14,402 bases of DNA from an uncultured Bacillota bacterium (GTDB lineage Bacteria; Bacillota_I; Bacilli_A; Erysipelotrichales; Erysipelotrichaceae). Position 1 is the first letter of the stretch. Each line of letters begins with the position of its first letter. The stretch lies in assembly GCA_900321955.1 (NCBI GenBank), contig ONXX01000034.1, positions 1 to 14,402 of the forward strand, read 5' to 3'. Positions 4,625-12,479 of this stretch are shown piece by piece. The translations under genes and the position numbers were made by a program. The notes beneath the pieces were generated by a model. The model did not search any database and had not been told where the DNA came from. It worked only from the letters and a program-made list of their open reading frames with translations.

Positions 4625-7057
4625 ATGAGCCACATCATCATCGGTGCCTACGCCCATGTCGATGGCGGCAAGACCACCCTGTCGGAAGCGATTCTGCATA
4701 AATGTGCTGTGCTTCGCTCTTTCGGCCGCGTCGATCACGAAGACTCTTTTCTCGACTACAACAGCTATGAACGAAGAAAAGGCATTACGGTCTTCACCAA
4801 GGAAGCCCGCTTTTCCTATAAGGACAAAGACTACGTCTATGTCGATACACCAGGCCACCTCGACTTTGTCGGGGAAGTCAACCGCAGCTTTGAGATCCTG
4901 GATGCAGCCATCGTTATCATCGATGCTTCTTCTCCCTTGCCGGCGGATACGATCTCCCGTTTCCGCTATCTCAAGACTCTTCGCATCCCTGTCCTGCTCT
5001 TCTTAAACAAGATGGACATCGCCCATCGTTCCTTGGAAGAACTGATCAAAGATCTTTCTAAAGACCTGGATGAAGCGATCGTTTCCTATGAAGACATTCA
5101 AGAAGCATCTGCCCTCAATCACGAAGAGATCCTCGATGCATACTTACAAGACAACGAAATCGAAGATTCCTATATCATCGAAGATTTAAAGGAAGGACTG
5201 CTCTTCCCGGTCTTTGCCGGATCTGCCCTGCACGAAGAAGGCATTGATCCGCTTCTGGATTTCATCGACCGCTATATTGAAGTACCCAAAGACAATGGCC
5301 GCTTCAAAGCCTACATTTATAAAGTTGACGACTACGCCCGCCTCAAGATCTTTTCCGGTACTTTAAAGACCCGCGACGTCTTTGGCGATTACCAGATCTC
5401 CCAGATCGTTCAGTTCAATGGCAACAAGGCCAATCAGGTCAAGGAAGTCAAAGGCAACGATCTCTGTGCCGTCAAAGGCCTGCAGGGTCTCAAAGCCGGT
5501 ACCTATTTGCCATCCCTGCTCTATCAGGAGAATAAACAGGGCGATTCGCTCACCTATTCCTTACTGAGTGATCTGGATTCAAGTGAGCTCTATCGCCGTA
5601 TTTCCGTCTTGAATGAGGAATTCCCCGAATTACATATCACCTTGTCCGACAAGGTCTCCATCGACCTTTTGGGTGATCTGCAGAAGGACTTCATCAAGAC
5701 CTTGGTCAAGGAACGCTACGACATCGATGTCGCTTTTTCCGATCCTCTCATCTTCTATCGGGAAGCCGTGGAAGAAGAAGTCTATGGCGTCGGCCACTAC
5801 GAACCTCTGCGCCATTACGCGGAAGTCCTGGTCCGCTTACGTCCAAACTCGACATTCCGCATCAAAGGCAAAAAGGAATTCTCCGTCCTCATCGATTATC
5901 TGGAACACTACCGCCCCTGCGGTCTTTTGACCGACTCGCCTTTGGACAAGACGGAGATCGAAATCGTCGACATCCGCACCCATCTCAAGCACACCGAAGG
6001 CGGCGACCTCATCGAAGCTCTCAACCGGGCGATCCGTCAGGCCCTCTTCAAGACTAAGACTGTTCTTCTGGAACCCTACTATCTGGTCTGTCTCAAGGCC
6101 GATCCCAAGGTCCTCAACGCCCTCATCTCGCAATTGTCTTCTTCCAGACTGGTCTACGACATCGAAGAAGACACCATCATGGCCAAGGTACCGAAGTTAC
6201 AGTACAATGACCTGATCCTTTCCTTAAAGAGCCGCTTCAAGGACGACTTTTCCCATGAGATCCTTTCTTCTTTTTATGATCGCTGCAACAATGAAACAGA
6301 AGTCATCCAATCGATCGGCTATGACTATCGCTCCGACTTATCCAAACCGGTCGGTTCCATCTTCACCCGCAACGGCGCCGGCACCTATTTCCCACCGGAA
6401 GAGGTCGAAGAGAATATGCATATGGAACTACGCAACTACATCGCCAATTACAGCGAACCGGTCAAACACAATCCGCGAAGCATCAACGAAGAAGAACTCA
6501 AGCGCGTCTGGAACTCACTCTATAAGCCAAGACCCCGCTACATCGAGACAAACAAGGAAAGACAAAGCGAACGCAAGGAAAGCTACACGCCACCCAAACC
6601 CCTTCTTTATCTGGTGGATGGCTACAACGTCATGCATGCCCTGGAAGATGTCTCACTCGACAATCTGACGATGGCCAGAGAAAAGGTCATCGACCTGGTC
6701 TGCGATTTTTCCGGCTATGTGGCCGCCGACTGCGTCCTTGTCTTTGACGCCTATCTGCAGGATGCCTCCAGAGTTGCGGTCTCGCAGCGCGACAACATCT
6801 CCATCGTCTATACCAGAACCGGCCAGACGGCGGATATGTACATCGAAGCCAAGTCCAAGGAACTGTCCGACAAGTATCGGATCATCGTCGTGACCTCCGA
6901 TGCTCTGGAACAGCTCTCGGTCTTTTCTTCCGATGCCTTCCGTCTATCTTCGAGAGAATTCCTGGCCCGCTATCACAATATGCGCAAAAACATGACCCAT
7001 ACAGAAAAGGTCTCCAACCGTCCTTTGGAACAGTTAAGAGACCTTCTGGATTACTGA
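4625..7057 (+). CDS. TetM/EF-G-like ribosomal GTPase fused to a YacP-like NYN ribonuclease domain
   Basis: 810 residues. Residues 1 to about 640 follow the EF-G/TetM plan. GTPase motifs are all present: G1 AHVDGGKTT (10-18), G2 with GIT at 53-55, G3 DTPGH (74-78), G4 NKMD (128-131), G5 SAL (200-202). Domains II to V follow. A Lys/Arg/Glu linker (about 636-657) leads to a YacP-like NYN domain (about 658-785) with the PIN-fold acidic set intact: Asp665 and Asn668 in VDGYN, Asp708 in VFDAY, Asp737 in TADMYIE, Asp759 in TSD. Known family members of the first part bind the ribosomal A site and remove tetracycline; NYN/PIN domains are metal-dependent RNases, and YacP (Rae1) of B. subtilis cleaves mRNA on ribosomes. 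The fusion suggests GTP-dependent delivery of an RNase to ribosomes. Strong AAAGGAG site; monocistronic. Confidence 0.9.
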   Translation: MSHIIIGAYAHVDGGKTTLSEAILHKCAVLRSFGRVDHEDSFLDYNSYERRKGITVFTKEARFSYKDKDYVYVDTPGHLDFVGEVNRSFEILDAAIVIIDASSPLPADTISRFRYLKTLRIPVLLFLNKMDIAHRSLEELIKDLSKDLDEAIVSYEDIQEASALNHEEILDAYLQDNEIEDSYIIEDLKEGLLFPVFAGSALHEEGIDPLLDFIDRYIEVPKDNGRFKAYIYKVDDYARLKIFSGTLKTRDVFGDYQISQIVQFNGNKANQVKEVKGNDLCAVKGLQGLKAGTYLPSLLYQENKQGDSLTYSLLSDLDSSELYRRISVLNEEFPELHITLSDKVSIDLLGDLQKDFIKTLVKERYDIDVAFSDPLIFYREAVEEEVYGVGHYEPLRHYAEVLVRLRPNSTFRIKGKKEFSVLIDYLEHYRPCGLLTDSPLDKTEIEIVDIRTHLKHTEGGDLIEALNRAIRQALFKTKTVLLEPYYLVCLKADPKVLNALISQLSSSRLVYDIEEDTIMAKVPKLQYNDLILSLKSRFKDDFSHEILSSFYDRCNNETEVIQSIGYDYRSDLSKPVGSIFTRNGAGTYFPPEEVEENMHMELRNYIANYSEPVKHNPRSINEEELKRVWNSLYKPRPRYIETNKERQSERKESYTPPKPLLYLVDGYNVMHALEDVSLDNLTMAREKVIDLVCDFSGYVAADCVLVFDAYLQDASRVAVSQRDNISIVYTRTGQTADMYIEAKSKELSDKYRIIVVTSDALEQLSVFSSDAFRLSSREFLARYHNMRKNMTHTEKVSNRPLEQLRDLLDY

Positions 7058-7079
7058 GGTTTCTGAAAAGAAACCTTTT
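7057..7079 (+). terminator. Intrinsic terminator after the GTPase-NYN gene
   Basis: AGGTTTC (7057-7063) and GAAACCT (7070-7076) form a 7-base stem with a TGAAAA loop, followed by T residues. It starts at the last base of the stop codon. The stem is short and has no T run on the minus strand, so it probably acts only on the plus strand. Confidence 0.6.
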
Positions 7080-8021
7080 CTATTGTTTCTTGATCAGATT
7101 GCTGACCAGATCGATATACTCTTCTGTAAACCTTCTGGTATCGACATCGAGTGCCACGTGGTGTCTCTTTCTTGGCAGATTGAGCTCTTCAAAATAAGAG
7201 ATGGTTCTGCCGCTTTCTTCTGCCGTCAGGTTGCAGGCAAACCAGTTGGTGATGATGCTTGGATCATAGGAGGCAAAGGCCGCCAGTGGATCATGCATCG
7301 CACCGCCGGTCTCTTCCCCACCCAGCTCTCTTACATAGTAATAGCGGGCAATCTCATAGAGATCCTTGCCTGCCTCATTGATATCCTTCCACTCCTTGAT
7401 GTCCGAGACCTTGAATAAAGTCTTGTGCGTGGCATCAAGCGGTACCAGATGAAGATCCAAAGAAGATCCCAAAGCGATCTTGGCGGAAAGCGGATCGGAT
7501 ATGATGTTGGCTTCCGCATAGATCGAGGCATTGCCTCTTGTCGTCAAGGCACCGCCCATGATGGTGATATCGCCGACTTCCTTTAAGGCGGCTTCATCTT
7601 TTTCAATACATTCTGCCAGATTGGTCAAAGGACCGACAAAGACCAGATGGAGGTCTTTTTTATATTGACGGGCAGACTCCAGTATGAAGTCGACCGCACT
7701 CTTTTCTTCGATCTTCCCCTTCATCGGACCCAGATCGACGTTGCCGATGCCATTGTCGCCATGGATGGCGTTGGACTTGGCGTGGCGCTCATAGTGATCG
7801 CTGACGCGGCTGTGGCTCGCACCCTTGTAGACACCGATCTCACCTTTGTGAAACAGTTCCAGGATCAGCTTACTGTTGGTGGCTGCCATATCCAGATCGA
7901 CATTGCCAAACGTCGTCGTCACGCCCAGCAGTTCAATGTCCGGATTGGCCAGGATATAGGTGATCGCCAGTGCGTCATCGACACCGGTGTCACAGTCAAT
8001 GATCATTTTCATTTTTGCCAT
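7080..8021 (-). CDS. Inosine-uridine-preferring type nucleoside hydrolase
   Basis: 313 residues, the normal length for the family. These cytoplasmic enzymes hydrolyse ribonucleosides to a free base and ribose using a Ca2+ held by a cluster of aspartates. That cluster is visible as D9-x-D11-T-G-x-D15-D16 at the N-terminus. Other family marks are GPLTNLA (130-136), the substrate segment with Asn164, Glu170, Asn172 and Asp176-Pro177, and His243-Asp244, the latter likely the metal ligand and catalytic His region. Base preference cannot be read from the sequence. AAGGAG lies 5 bases before the ATG. It is the last gene on the strand and is separated from the STAS-kinase gene by 49 bases holding a hairpin with T run, so it may be expressed partly independently. 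No transporter or ribokinase gene is nearby. Confidence 0.92.
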   Translation of the reverse strand: MAKMKMIIDCDTGVDDALAITYILANPDIELLGVTTTFGNVDLDMAATNSKLILELFHKGEIGVYKGASHSRVSDHYERHAKSNAIHGDNGIGNVDLGPMKGKIEEKSAVDFILESARQYKKDLHLVFVGPLTNLAECIEKDEAALKEVGDITIMGGALTTRGNASIYAEANIISDPLSAKIALGSSLDLHLVPLDATHKTLFKVSDIKEWKDINEAGKDLYEIARYYYVRELGGEETGGAMHDPLAAFASYDPSIITNWFACNLTAEESGRTISYFEELNLPRKRHHVALDVDTRRFTEEYIDLVSNLIKKQ

Positions 8022-8032
8022 TGTTTCTCCTT

Positions 8033-8064
8033 AAAAAATGCATACATCCTTCGATATATGCATT
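8033..8064 (-). terminator. Leaky terminator or attenuator before the nucleoside hydrolase gene
   Basis: On the minus strand AATGCATA (8064-8057) pairs with TATGCATT (8044-8037) across a 12-base loop and is followed directly by a run of T (to 8033), then the AAGGAG site of the next gene. The stem is perfect but has only two G-C pairs, so termination is probably partial. Confidence 0.4.
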
Positions 8065-8070
8065 CTGATA

Positions 8071-9231
8071 TTAAATTGCCAGCGAGTCGACCTTGGCGGT
8101 GTACTCGATCAGTTGTTTCTTGTAGTGTTCGATCTTCTCGGTCTGGTCCGGTGTGCGCTTGATCGTCCGGCGCAAAACGCGGGCATAACCTAAGACCTTG
8201 GCCTTGTTCATGACCTCTTCCTTGTAGGCAGCGTCCTTGCCTTCAAAATAATCATCCATCAGCTGATTCAGAATGTAGCCGGCATTTTCCCAGTCGATCT
8301 TCAAAAAGTTGGTGACTTCCTTCTGATCGAGCTCACCGAAACCACGGTAAGCCAAAAAGATGGATGCAAATTCAAAGATCGGATTGCCGGCCGACAGGGT
8401 ATCCATATCGATCAGGATCGCTTCGCCGTTGGCGTAATGGACGTTGTTGGTATGATAATCGCCATGGATCATCTTGAAGGATTCCGGGATCGCTTCGACC
8501 ATCGAAAGTAATTTCGTATAAGTCTCTGTTGGGATATGACCTTCCAGATATTTTATTCTCTCCAAGGTTTCTTCCTTGGCGCTAGGCAAGAGACCCGGCT
8601 TGACGGAAGTCTCGTGGATCTCCTTCAACATATCGGAGAAGACCTTGATGTACTTTTCGCGGTTCTCCGGTTCAGCGACGATCAGCTTGGTCAATGATTT
8701 TGCCGACAACATCTCAAAGACCGAACCATACTTGTCACCAACGCGGACCACATCAAACGGAATCGCCGTGTTGATGCCTAAGACCAAAGCCGTTCTTGCC
8801 AGTTCACGTTCCCGCTTGATGGCATCCAAGGCATCGGAGTTCTTGTAGACCTTGATGATCGTATCCGGGTTGAGACGGTAGACCACACCATTGGAACCTT
8901 CGCCGATGATCTCGCAGCCTTCGACCGACATCTTGCGGAAGGCCTTGGAAATGTCCATCATCTCGGCAAAGCCGGTCATTTCAAAGATGTCGTAGATCTC
9001 ACTGGAACAGTTGATGATCTTGAAATCCGCTTCTCTTTTCTTCAGCTTCAGGATCTGGCGTAAACCGGCACTGGAGATATAAGTCAGATCATCCAGATCC
9101 AGAACCAGCTGACCATCGGGATAGGTCTCGCGGATCTTCGCCACTTCCTCGCCGAACTGATCGGCATTATTGGTATCCAGCGTTCCCTCCGGGTAGATCG
9201 TCAGTATATTGTTTTCAAACGTACTCTTCAT
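8071..9231 (-). CDS. STAS domain fused to an APH-type kinase
   Basis: 386 residues. Residues 1 to about 98 are a STAS (anti-sigma antagonist) domain with the phospho-acceptor segment YISSAGLR (51-58; Ser53/Ser54) and FEMTGF (83-88). Residues about 105-386 resemble the phosphotransferase family of aminoglycoside and choline/homoserine kinases: Gly-rich loop GEGSNG (110-115), Lys127 in IIKVYK, Glu141 or Glu143, catalytic HGDYHTNN (256-263) and metal-binding D275-x-D277. The kinase part recalls the TIGR02172 family, whose substrates are unknown. Its STAS half would be controlled by phosphorylation from an RsbW-like kinase and could gate the kinase half. AAGGAGAT precedes the ATG, which overlaps the HD gene by 17 bases. 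An antibiotic-resistance role is not supported by the context. Confidence 0.85.
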   Translation of the reverse strand: MKSTFENNILTIYPEGTLDTNNADQFGEEVAKIRETYPDGQLVLDLDDLTYISSAGLRQILKLKKREADFKIINCSSEIYDIFEMTGFAEMMDISKAFRKMSVEGCEIIGEGSNGVVYRLNPDTIIKVYKNSDALDAIKRERELARTALVLGINTAIPFDVVRVGDKYGSVFEMLSAKSLTKLIVAEPENREKYIKVFSDMLKEIHETSVKPGLLPSAKEETLERIKYLEGHIPTETYTKLLSMVEAIPESFKMIHGDYHTNNVHYANGEAILIDMDTLSAGNPIFEFASIFLAYRGFGELDQKEVTNFLKIDWENAGYILNQLMDDYFEGKDAAYKEEVMNKAKVLGYARVLRRTIKRTPDQTEKIEHYKKQLIEYTAKVDSLAI

Positions 9232-9789
9232 ACTTTATCTCCTTCGTGTATTTGCCAAAGATCGTATCGATCAGGAAGCAGTACTCCTTATAAACGGAAT
9301 AGTCACAAAGATCACTTAACGCTCTTCTTAATTCATCGTGATACCAGTAGTGCATCAGTGGATCTTTCATATTGAAGACCTGCCAGAAGTCTTCGCCCTT
9401 ATCCAGTAAACCCAGATGCAGGCTTCGTAAGTTGGAGACTTTATCAGCCAGACAGACCATCTTCGCACCGATGTCCTTACTTTTGGCCATCAGATCGATG
9501 GTCTCCCTTTTCCTTTCCTTCCAGGTCTGTTCTTTATTTATATTATCCCTTTTATCTTCCGATTCATAGGACACCAGGTCGGTAACTCTGGAACCAAAGG
9601 TTTCCTTGATCTCTTCGATCGTCACATCGGTATCCTCCACCGTATCATGCAGAACAGCAGCGCATAAGACTTCGTCGTCCTTACTCATCAAGGATACAAG
9701 GGAGAGCACTTCGATCGGGTGAAAGATATAGGGCTGTCCGTTGCCTTTACATGGGCTTTGGCGGCAAACAGGATCGCTTCGTCGATCAT
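9215..9789 (-). pseudogene. Small Rel/SpoT-like HD hydrolase, frameshifted
   Basis: The true start is almost certainly the ATG at 9789, which forms an ATGA overlap with the stop of the phosphatase gene and gives MIDEAILFAAKAH. Directly after this His the frame changes: the remainder, KGNGQPYIFHPIEV onward, lies in another frame and runs to 9215. If read in frame from 9789 the product ends after 33 residues at 9688. The second part keeps the HD ligands of (p)ppGpp hydrolases: His in PYIFHP, LHDTVEDTD, and LADKVSNL. Its size (about 190 residues) fits a small alarmone hydrolase (MESH1-like), which removes pyrophosphate from (p)ppGpp. In relatives five residues of the form xGQxR separate AKAH from KG; here 2 bases remain, consistent with a 13-base loss. 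True mutation or assembly error cannot be told apart here. Confidence 0.8.
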
Positions 9790-11669
9790 TTGATCTTCTT
9801 GGACATGATGAAGCGGTTCTCATTGCCCTTCCTTTCATAGCTGCATTCATCCATCGACTTCTTGACCATCAGGATGCCCAGACCGCCGATATCCCGATCT
9901 TCCGGTGCCAGCGTAATGTCCGGATCCTCGTTCTCCAATGGATTGAACGGGATACCGCTGTCCACGGTGTAGACGTAGATGCGGTCTTCGTCAAAATACA
10001 TGCCGACACGCGCCTTGCCCTTACGGCCCGGATAGGCGTAGTTGGCGATGTTGACAAAGATCTCTTCCAGAGAGACCGTCACAGCCATCGTTGCCTTCAT
10101 ATCGGCATCGTGCTTTTCTAGACCCTCTTCGACAAAGGCGAGGACTTCGCGCAGATTGTCGACCGAGGCATCAAAGGTCCGCTCGATCAGACCGCGGTTC
10201 TTCACCTTGGCCGTATAGTCAAATGCCAGCATCGTCAAGTCATCGGACTGTTCCTCATCACCGACGAAGAGATCGATGTCCTGACGTACCTGACGGATGA
10301 CATCGGCACAGCCGCCCTGTATTTCAAGCGATTTGAGGGTGTTGATCAGACGCTCTTCCCCATAGAGCTTGTGTTCGCCGTTGGCGGCTTCGGTGACGCC
10401 GTCGGTATATAGGAAGAGCTTGTCGCCCTTGTTTAAATCCAGTTCAAATTCGCGGTAATCGTAGCCTTCCATGCCGGCTAAGACAAAGCCCGGCGGACAG
10501 CGCAGATAATCGATCTTGCCGTTCTTCATGATGACCGGTGGATTGTGGCCGGCATTGGCATAGACCATCTTGCCGGTGGAAAGTTCGACCATGGCCATCC
10601 ACGCCGTGACAAATAAACCGGCTTCATTGCCCTCGCACAGAGTATCGTTGACCTTGGTGAAAACCATTGAAGGAGTTAAACCCAGCTGGGCATGATCCTT
10701 GATCAGCGTCTTGGCAATGACCATGAACATGGCGGCCGGAATGCCCTTGCCGGAAACATCGGCGATCACCATAGCCAGATGGTCCTCATCGACCATGAAG
10801 AAATCATAGAAGTCACCGCCAACTTCCTTGGCCGGGGTCATCGAGGCATAGATATCAAAATCATCCCGATCCGGAAAGGCCGGGAAGATGTTTGGCAGCA
10901 TGTTGGCCTGGATCGAAGATGCCAGGTCGAGCTCGGTTGAAATACGTTCGCTCTTGGCCGTCTCCGCCTGCTGATCAAAGATGGCCTTCCTGCCCATCTG
11001 GGCGATCTTGCCGCAGATGATGGAAACCATGGAGGTCATAACATAACGCGGTAAGAAGCTTCTGACCAGAAAGAATCCCCAGGTCGCGTTGCGGTCGATC
11101 ATCGACGGATCGATGTAGTTTCGCAAAGCGCCGCCGCCTTCAACGATCGTTGCCGGCAGAAGATTGACGAAGTTGAGATCGATCACGCCCACACCCTGAT
11201 AGACACAGAAATAATCGGCAAATAGGGCCGCGATCAGGGTCAGGATCGATACGACGATCGTCAGCGGTTGCGAATAATAGCGGACCGACAGGACGACCGG
11301 AAACAACATGACCAGATGGATGTTGTGGCCTAAGATGCATTCGGCAACCTCAAAGATTATGATGTAAAGGACCAGAAGCACGGTCTTGAGCCATTTCTTT
11401 TCACCTTTGAAGTGATGACTCAGCTGGGCACCGCCAAAGGCCAGGATGGCACAGATGTCCATCGCCGTCACCATGCGGGTCTGGTTGATCGAAAAGACGC
11501 CGATCGAATTCAGTAAAAGGAAAAACAGGGCGACGATGCCGGTCACAAACAAGACGTGACTGACAAAGATGTTGGCCTTGATCTCGTTGTCCCAGAGCGT
11601 ATCCGTCGTCCGTAAGAATTCCCTTTGGATCGCTTTTACGATATTCGTAAATTTTCTTTTTGCCGTCAT
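9786..11669 (-). CDS. Membrane SpoIIE/RsbU-type phosphatase with C-terminal RsbW-like ATPase
   Basis: 627 residues in three parts. Residues about 33-225 contain five or six hydrophobic segments and form a membrane sensor of no recognised family. Residues about 240-485 are a PP2C phosphatase of the SpoIIE/RsbU class: EVGGDFYDF (282-290), ADVSGKG (303-309), NAGHNPP (372-378), YTDG (421-424) and SDDLTML (475-481), including the metal aspartates Asp286, Asp304, Asp423 and Asp477. Residues about 495-627 are an RsbW-type ATPase: N box with E535, E536, N540; G1 DSGIPFNP (570-577); G2 GGLGILM (595-601). The phosphatase would dephosphorylate a STAS protein while the ATPase may phosphorylate it. The start lies one base after the STAS gene's stop and has no strong ribosome binding site, so translation is probably coupled. 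Confidence 0.92.
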   Translation of the reverse strand: MTAKRKFTNIVKAIQREFLRTTDTLWDNEIKANIFVSHVLFVTGIVALFFLLLNSIGVFSINQTRMVTAMDICAILAFGGAQLSHHFKGEKKWLKTVLLVLYIIIFEVAECILGHNIHLVMLFPVVLSVRYYSQPLTIVVSILTLIAALFADYFCVYQGVGVIDLNFVNLLPATIVEGGGALRNYIDPSMIDRNATWGFFLVRSFLPRYVMTSMVSIICGKIAQMGRKAIFDQQAETAKSERISTELDLASSIQANMLPNIFPAFPDRDDFDIYASMTPAKEVGGDFYDFFMVDEDHLAMVIADVSGKGIPAAMFMVIAKTLIKDHAQLGLTPSMVFTKVNDTLCEGNEAGLFVTAWMAMVELSTGKMVYANAGHNPPVIMKNGKIDYLRCPPGFVLAGMEGYDYREFELDLNKGDKLFLYTDGVTEAANGEHKLYGEERLINTLKSLEIQGGCADVIRQVRQDIDLFVGDEEQSDDLTMLAFDYTAKVKNRGLIERTFDASVDNLREVLAFVEEGLEKHDADMKATMAVTVSLEEIFVNIANYAYPGRKGKARVGMYFDEDRIYVYTVDSGIPFNPLENEDPDITLAPEDRDIGGLGILMVKKSMDECSYERKGNENRFIMSKKIK

Positions 11670-11670
11670 C

Positions 11671-11970
11671 TTATTTAATGGTAAGGATGTCGATGAAACC
11701 GGTCATTTCGAAAACTTCCATCACCGTATCCTTGACATTGGTGATGACCATGCCGCCCTTTTCGCTCATCATTCTCTGCCCACGCAGAAGAACTCGGAGT
11801 CCTGCCGAAGAAATATAATCCAAACCCTTGAAGTCAAGCTGCAGTTCCTTGACATCCGATTCGGAAATCTCGTTAAAGATGGTTTCCAGATCCGGTGCCG
11901 AGACAGTATCCAGTCTTCCTTCCAAGGCAATCGAACATACGTTGTCCTTAATTGTTTTGTTGATCTCCAT
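11671..11970 (-). CDS. STAS-domain anti-sigma factor antagonist (RsbV/SpoIIAA-like)
   Basis: 99 residues, the usual single-domain length. The phospho-acceptor segment DYISSAGLR (51-59; Ser54/Ser55) is the hallmark of proteins such as SpoIIAA and RsbV, which bind RsbW-like kinases when unphosphorylated and are released by phosphorylation. It shares ISSAGLR and FEMTGF with the STAS half of the kinase fusion downstream, so the two are likely paralogues and may compete for one partner. The ribosome binding site AAGGAGG is the strongest in the operon, in keeping with the high copy number such switches need. It lies one base ahead of the phosphatase/ATPase gene, its probable direct partner. Confidence 0.92.
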   Translation of the reverse strand: MEINKTIKDNVCSIALEGRLDTVSAPDLETIFNEISESDVKELQLDFKGLDYISSAGLRVLLRGQRMMSEKGGMVITNVKDTVMEVFEMTGFIDILTIK

Positions 11971-11996
11971 AGATCATCCTCCTTAAAGTGATATGC

Positions 11997-12470
11997 TTAA
12001 ACCCGCTTTGCGCTATTCAGGATCTCTTTGATCAAAGGCAGATCCTTTGTCTCATTCTCTTTCCTGAAATAGAAATGCAGGTAGTAAAGATCATTTTTTT
12101 CTTTCAGTATATAGGAAAGTCCCTCCATCTTCACACCGGAAACATCATAGGTGTAATCAAAACCCTCCGCCTTTTCACCGGCGACTTCCTCTTCCACGAA
12201 AGCCTTGCGCTCATAGCCATAGGCCTTCATCGGTTCGGCGATCTGTTTTTCCATGTTTTCGATCGCTTCCTTCTCATTGACGAAAAGGCTCAACAAGGCG
12301 TTTGCCTTCTTGTAAGCCAAAGAAGCGACGATGTGTCTTTCTTCGTTGCGGTAGACGCCATAGTCGTCACCTTCTTTGATCAGGTTCATCGTCTGAACCT
12401 CTTCCTCATTTATTTTTACGAAGCCCTCCGGCAGCGTAAATCTGATCTTATTCAGTACTAATTCTTCCAT
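11997..12470 (-). CDS. Small unknown protein (possibly DcrB/DUF1795-like)
   Basis: 157 residues, soluble, acidic, with no signal peptide or membrane segment. The opening (KIRFTLPEGFVKINEEE) and the alternating strand pattern towards the C-terminus (EGLSYILKEKNDLYYLHFYF) faintly resemble the DcrB/PsbP-like fold, whose members often begin F-x-LPxGW. This is a weak resemblance and no function follows from it. The gene starts 9 bases after the DUF218 gene's stop and ends 26 bases before the STAS gene, so it belongs to the operon. Its ribosome binding site (AGGTAG, about 12 bases upstream) is poor. The same stretch is open on the other strand, but operon position and normal composition favour this reading. 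Confidence 0.7.
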   Translation of the reverse strand: MEELVLNKIRFTLPEGFVKINEEEVQTMNLIKEGDDYGVYRNEERHIVASLAYKKANALLSLFVNEKEAIENMEKQIAEPMKAYGYERKAFVEEEVAGEKAEGFDYTYDVSGVKMEGLSYILKEKNDLYYLHFYFRKENETKDLPLIKEILNSAKRV

Positions 12471-12479
12471 GTTTTTTAT

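Noticed and set aside
4517..4858. 113-residue minus-strand frame over the start of the GTPase gene
   Set aside because: It overlaps the conserved GTPase motifs and the promoter region in the opposite sense, with no recognisable domain.
7647..8162. 171-residue plus-strand frame antisense to the nucleoside hydrolase and STAS-kinase genes
   Set aside because: It spans two well-supported genes, has no ribosome binding site and no recognisable domain.
8071..9231. Aminoglycoside resistance gene
   Set aside because: The kinase half matches only the broad phosphotransferase family, and the STAS fusion and operon context point to signalling.
9740..9760. Programmed ribosomal frameshift in the HD gene
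   Set aside because: There is no slippery heptamer or stimulatory structure, and a shift alone would not restore the missing xGQxR residues.
9790..9850. Upstream start for the HD hydrolase inside the phosphatase gene
   Set aside because: The translated stretch is Arg/Ser-rich out-of-frame sequence from the ATPase C-terminus; the ATGA junction at 9789 and the AKAH motif show the true start.
11988..12461. 157-residue frame on the plus strand opposite the unknown 157-residue gene
   Set aside because: It is a near exact mirror of the minus-strand gene, lacks a ribosome binding site and contradicts the operon direction; it is a codon-bias shadow.
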